Positions 33,826-39,271 of a stretch of DNA of 39,271 bases are shown piece after piece (positions within the stretch are counted from its first letter, which is position 1; the number at the start of each line of letters is the position of its first letter). Under the pieces are notes generated by a model. It ran no database searches. It saw nothing but the letters and a program-made list of their open reading frames with translations, and was not told the DNA's origin. Source of the DNA: Gemmatimonadaceae bacterium. GTDB taxonomy: Bacteria > Gemmatimonadota > Gemmatimonadetes > Gemmatimonadales > Gemmatimonadaceae. The DNA lies in contig JABFXC010000134.1 in assembly GCA_013361935.1 (NCBI GenBank), positions 1 through 39,271 of the forward strand, read 5' to 3'. The translations under genes were made by a program, and so were the position numbers.

Positions 33826-34848
33826 TCAACTCGCGGCGAGATGGGCGCGGGCGGCGGAGATGACGCGATCGCGGACCTCCTCGAGGGAGCCGGTCACGAG
33901 GGCGCCGGAGGCCTTGGCGTGGCCGCCGCCGCCGAACTGGCGGGCGAAGGCGTTGACGTCCACCACCCCGGTGCTGCGGAAGGAGACCTTCACCTTCCCG
34001 TGGCCGAGGTCGCGGAAGAAGAGCGCGAGGCGGGTGCCGGAGACCGAGCGCGCGTGCTCGACGATCCCGTCGAGGTCCTCGCTTCGCACCTCGTGGCGCT
34101 CGAGAGCGCCCGCGGCCACCGAGATCCAGGTGATGCCGTGCTCGCGGTCGATGCCGAGCGTCTCCAGCGCCTCGCCGAGGAGCTGCAGGCGGCCGATCGG
34201 CGCGGAGGCGTAGATGCGCGTGTACATCTCCTCCGGATCGACCCCCGCGGCGAGCAGCGCGGCGGCGATGGCGTGGCAGCGCGGCGTGGTGTTGCTGAAG
34301 CGGAAGCCGCCCGTGTCGGTGAGGATGGCGGCGTAGAGCGACCCCGCGACCGCGGGCGTGATCTCGAGCCCCAGGGTCACGGCGAGGTCGTAGACCAGCT
34401 CACCGGTCGCGCATGCGCTGGTGTCGGCGAGGGTGATCTCGCCGGGCGGCTCGTCGCTTGGCAGGTGATGATCGATGACGAGCCGCGGAATCTTCAACGT
34501 GCGGACGGTGTCGGCGAGCACGCCGAGCCGCTTCACGTCGCTGATGTCGTGCACTAGCAGGACGTCCGCATCGCGCAGGGCCCCGGCACCCTCGATCGTC
34601 CGGTTGGCGACGTCGCTGCCGAGGAGGAAGTCGTACATCCCTGGCCAGGGCGTCGGGTTGACGATGTAAGGCCGCATCCCGCGCTGGGCGAGGAGACGCG
34701 CGAGCGCGGTCCCCGATCCGCAGCCGTCGCCGTCCGCGTTGATGTGCGTCGCGAGCGCGACGCGCCGTCCGGGCTGCAGCTCGGCGGCGAGGCGCTCGAT
34801 GTCGGCGCGCCGGTGATCGGCGACATCGAGGAGGTCAGCGAGGGTCAT
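33826..34848 (-). CDS. DHH family phosphoesterase (NrnA/RecJ-like)
   Basis: This 340-aa protein has the DHH domain motifs THINADGDGCGS (residues 35-45), VHDISD (D101), VIDHHLPSD (D126-H127-H128) and ILTDTGGFRFSNTT. The C-terminal DHHA1 domain has GGGGHAKASG. This is the NrnA-type bifunctional arrangement, in which Mn-dependent enzymes degrade short oligoribonucleotides (nanoRNA), pAp or cyclic dinucleotide products. pGpG, the product of the HD-GYP enzyme class, is a known substrate type for some members; any link here is inference. It is preceded by a terminator for the upstream permease gene. Confidence 0.93.
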   Translation of the reverse strand: MTLADLLDVADHRRADIERLAAELQPGRRVALATHINADGDGCGSGTALARLLAQRGMRPYIVNPTPWPGMYDFLLGSDVANRTIEGAGALRDADVLLVHDISDVKRLGVLADTVRTLKIPRLVIDHHLPSDEPPGEITLADTSACATGELVYDLAVTLGLEITPAVAGSLYAAILTDTGGFRFSNTTPRCHAIAAALLAAGVDPEEMYTRIYASAPIGRLQLLGEALETLGIDREHGITWISVAAGALERHEVRSEDLDGIVEHARSVSGTRLALFFRDLGHGKVKVSFRSTGVVDVNAFARQFGGGGHAKASGALVTGSLEEVRDRVISAARAHLAAS

Positions 34849-34870
34849 GACGCGGAAGTGATGGAAACGG

Positions 34871-34903
34871 ACGCGGCGCCCGCAGAACCGCCGGGCGCCG
34901 CGT
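34871..34903 (-). terminator. Hairpin terminator after APC permease gene
   Basis: A perfect 12-bp GC-rich stem (arms 34871-34882 and 34892-34903, sequence ACGCGGCGCCCG and its complement) with a 9-nt loop begins 22 bp past the permease stop. On the minus strand it is followed by a weak CCGTTTCC tract. Confidence 0.65.
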
Positions 34904-34924
34904 GAAAGCTGCGAGCCGCGTCGT

Positions 34925-36400
34925 TCAGTCGCCAGTGACGGGTGCCTGTTCTCCGCGACCGATCCGCGAGTTGCGCTTGCCGTAGGTGAAGTAGATGACC
35001 AGGCCGATCACCATCCAGATCACCAGCCGGATCCACGTGTCGCGCGGCAGACCGGCCATCATCGCGAGGCAGACGACGATGCCGAGAATCGGGACGAGCG
35101 GAACGAGGGGCGTCCTGAAGGGACGCGGAAGATCGGGACGCTGCGCGCGCAGCGCGATCACTCCGCCGCAGACGATCACGAACGCGAGGAGCGTTCCGAT
35201 CGACACCAGCTCGCCGAGGAGCCCGATCGGGAACAGGCCGGCGACGATCGCCGCGACGAAGCCGGTGAGGATCGTGGTGACGTACGGCGTCTGGAAGCGT
35301 GGGTGCACCTTGCCGAACACCGGCGGGAGCAGCCCGTCGCGCGACATCGCGAAGAAGATGCGCGGCTGCCCCATGAGCATCACGAGCACGACGGACGCGA
35401 GCCCGGCGATGGCGCCGATGTTGACGAGCACTCGCAGCCACGCCAGGCCGGGGCCGGCCTTCTCGATCGCGACGAAGACCGGGTGCGGGACGTTGAGGTC
35501 CGTGTAGTGCGCGAGCCCCGTCATGACGAGCGCCATGAGGATGTAGAGGATCGTGCAGATGAGCAGCGAGCCGAGGATGCCGATGGGCATGTCTCGTTGC
35601 GGATTCTTCGCTTCCTGGGCCGCCGTCGATACCGCGTCGAAGCCGATGTAGGCGAAGAAGACGACGCCCGCCGCGCGGAGCACTCCGCTCCAGCCGAAGT
35701 GGCCGAACTCGCCCGTGGTGTTGGGCGGAACGAAGGGGTGCCAGTTCGCCGTGTTCACCGCCGCGAAGCCGAAGGCGATCACGAGGAGCACGATCAGCAG
35801 CTTCACGACGACGATGATGTTGTTGAAGTTCGCCGACTCCTTGATGCCGACGACGAGCAGCGCGGTCATGAGGCCGACGAGGACCATCGCCGGGAGATTG
35901 AGGATCGCACCGGTGGGCACGAGCGTGTGCGTGCCCTGCACCGCGTACGGCGCGTTCACCCACTGCGAGGGGAGGTTGATCCCCAGCTCGCCGAGAAAGG
36001 CGACGAAGTATCCCGACCAGCCGACGGCGACGGTCGACGCGCCGAAGAGATACTCGAGGATGAGATCCCAGCCGATGATCCAGGCGATGAACTCACCGAG
36101 CGTGGCGTAGCCGTAGGTGTACGCGCTGCCGGCGATCGGGATCATCGACGCGAACTCGGCGTAGCAGAGGCCCGCGAAGAGGCAGCCGATCCCGGCGACG
36201 ACGAACGACCAGACGACCGCGGGGCCGGCGTACTGCGCGGCCGCGGTCCCCGTGAGCACGAAGATGCCCGCGCCGATGATCGCCCCGATGCCGAGCGTGG
36301 TCAGGTTCAACGCGCCGAGTGCGCGCTTGAGCGTGCCGTGTCCTTCGGCGCTCGCCTCGGCTTGTAGAACGGCCAGACTCTTCTTGGACCAGATACCCAT
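34925..36400 (-). CDS. APC superfamily amino acid permease
   Basis: This 491-aa transporter has 12 or more TM helices and APC features: [26 protein letters not shown] in TM1, then [23 protein letters not shown], and [29 protein letters not shown] in the TM6-TM7 region. The CAT-like (cationic amino acid transporter) branch fits best by eye. The ATG at 36400 has GGAGA upstream and a TTGACA -35 element about 100 bp away. It is bounded by terminators on both sides, so it is probably transcribed alone. Confidence 0.94.
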   Translation of the reverse strand: MGIWSKKSLAVLQAEASAEGHGTLKRALGALNLTTLGIGAIIGAGIFVLTGTAAAQYAGPAVVWSFVVAGIGCLFAGLCYAEFASMIPIAGSAYTYGYATLGEFIAWIIGWDLILEYLFGASTVAVGWSGYFVAFLGELGINLPSQWVNAPYAVQGTHTLVPTGAILNLPAMVLVGLMTALLVVGIKESANFNNIIVVVKLLIVLLVIAFGFAAVNTANWHPFVPPNTTGEFGHFGWSGVLRAAGVVFFAYIGFDAVSTAAQEAKNPQRDMPIGILGSLLICTILYILMALVMTGLAHYTDLNVPHPVFVAIEKAGPGLAWLRVLVNIGAIAGLASVVLVMLMGQPRIFFAMSRDGLLPPVFGKVHPRFQTPYVTTILTGFVAAIVAGLFPIGLLGELVSIGTLLAFVIVCGGVIALRAQRPDLPRPFRTPLVPLVPILGIVVCLAMMAGLPRDTWIRLVIWMVIGLVIYFTYGKRNSRIGRGEQAPVTGD

Positions 36401-36445
36401 GCGGAAGTCTCCAGGGACGGCGGGCGGTGACGGCGGGGCGATGCG

Positions 36446-36463
36446 CGAGGGTGCTCCCCCTCG
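36446..36463 (-). promoter_or_regulatory. Small leader hairpin upstream of APC permease
   Basis: CGAGGG-TGCTCC-CCCTCG forms a 6-bp stem in the expected 5' leader between promoter and start codon. It is a possible regulatory element; it could also be chance. Confidence 0.25.
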
Positions 36464-36474
36464 AAAGTGGCGGC

Positions 36475-36504
36475 AAATTGCGACCCATGCCGCGCCTTTG
36501 TCAA
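36475..36504 (-). promoter_or_regulatory. Predicted promoter of APC permease gene
   Basis: On the minus strand there is a perfect -35 TTGACA (36504-36499), 18 bp, then CAATTT (36480-36475) as a poor -10. The AT-rich patch is conspicuous. The implied leader is about 65-70 nt. Confidence 0.45.
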
Positions 36505-36535
36505 GCAAATCCAATGTCCGAGAACGGCGAAAACA

Positions 36536-36567
36536 CGAATGGCGCCGGAGATCTTCGGCGCCATTCG
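36536..36567 (-). terminator. Intrinsic terminator after guaB
   Basis: A perfect 12-bp stem (arms 36536-36547 and 36556-36567, CGAATGGCGCCG and its complement) with loop AAGATCTC on the minus strand is followed by TGTTTT. It lies 20 bp past the guaB stop, a good rho-independent terminator. Confidence 0.8.
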
Positions 36568-36586
36568 CGTGCTGTCGTGATTCCGG

Positions 36587-39271
<2,685 letters not shown>

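Overview
The window is about 39 kb of very GC-rich (roughly 70%), densely packed bacterial chromosome. It has no gap over 300 bp, no insertion sequence, no rRNA or tRNA that I can recognise, and no CRISPR array. An LPS-type core kinase, a heptosyltransferase-like GT9 enzyme, a possible outer-membrane protein, a very high G+C content and many 1-4 nt gene overlaps suggest a Gram-negative bacterium. Gemmatimonadota is my best guess, by general resemblance only and not by a search.

Layout, left to right. 1-1641 (-): a secreted, probably outer-membrane protein cut by the window edge, divergent from trpE (1714-3219). 3297-6735 (+): an FHA-GAF-class III adenylate cyclase followed, with 4-nt overlaps, by a WaaP/KdkA-like kinase and a GT9 glycosyltransferase. 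8822-6693 (-): a four-gene operon (membrane protein, DCC thiol-oxidoreductase-like protein, TetR regulator, Maf nucleotide pyrophosphatase). Its promoter lies between two near-identical palindromes that look like the TetR operators. 13410-8944 (-): glmM, glmS, a secreted protein resembling Hcp, and dtd. 13559-16741 (+): a methyl-accepting chemotaxis protein and a divergent acyl-CoA-synthetase-like protein that lacks key catalytic motifs. 17806-16754 (-): a response regulator with an HD-GYP-type output domain.

17921-23346 (+): a Cys/Met-metabolism PLP enzyme, an M48 peptidase, purD, mutM and a UvrC-N-terminal-like nuclease; the last four overlap in sequence. Then come a SET-domain methyltransferase (-), a divergent 72-aa protein (+), and a YfcE-like phosphoesterase with a UbiE/MenG methyltransferase (-). 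25481-29106 (+): an ECF sigma factor, a zinc-finger membrane anti-sigma factor, a bactofilin-like/multi-TM protein and a LiaF-like 'toastrack' protein, which looks like an envelope-stress module. 29146-30120 (+): a YihY/BrkB-family membrane protein. 33716-30097 (-): NifU-C-terminal protein, Mrp/ApbC ATPase, MATE exporter and SAM hydrolase (DUF62), joined by 1-nt overlaps or gaps. Then a DHH phosphoesterase, an APC amino-acid permease and guaB (all -), two of them with clear terminator hairpins. At 38245 to the end (+) is a truncated metallo-beta-lactamase/rhodanese protein.

The most unusual signal is not a gene. The 9-mer CGTTAGGCA occurs seven times exactly, plus one partial copy, scattered on both strands. 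By a rough composition estimate about 0.2 copies are expected. It lies inside coding sequence and always in the same codon phase. It accounts for five of the six rare TTA leucine codons I found in the window.
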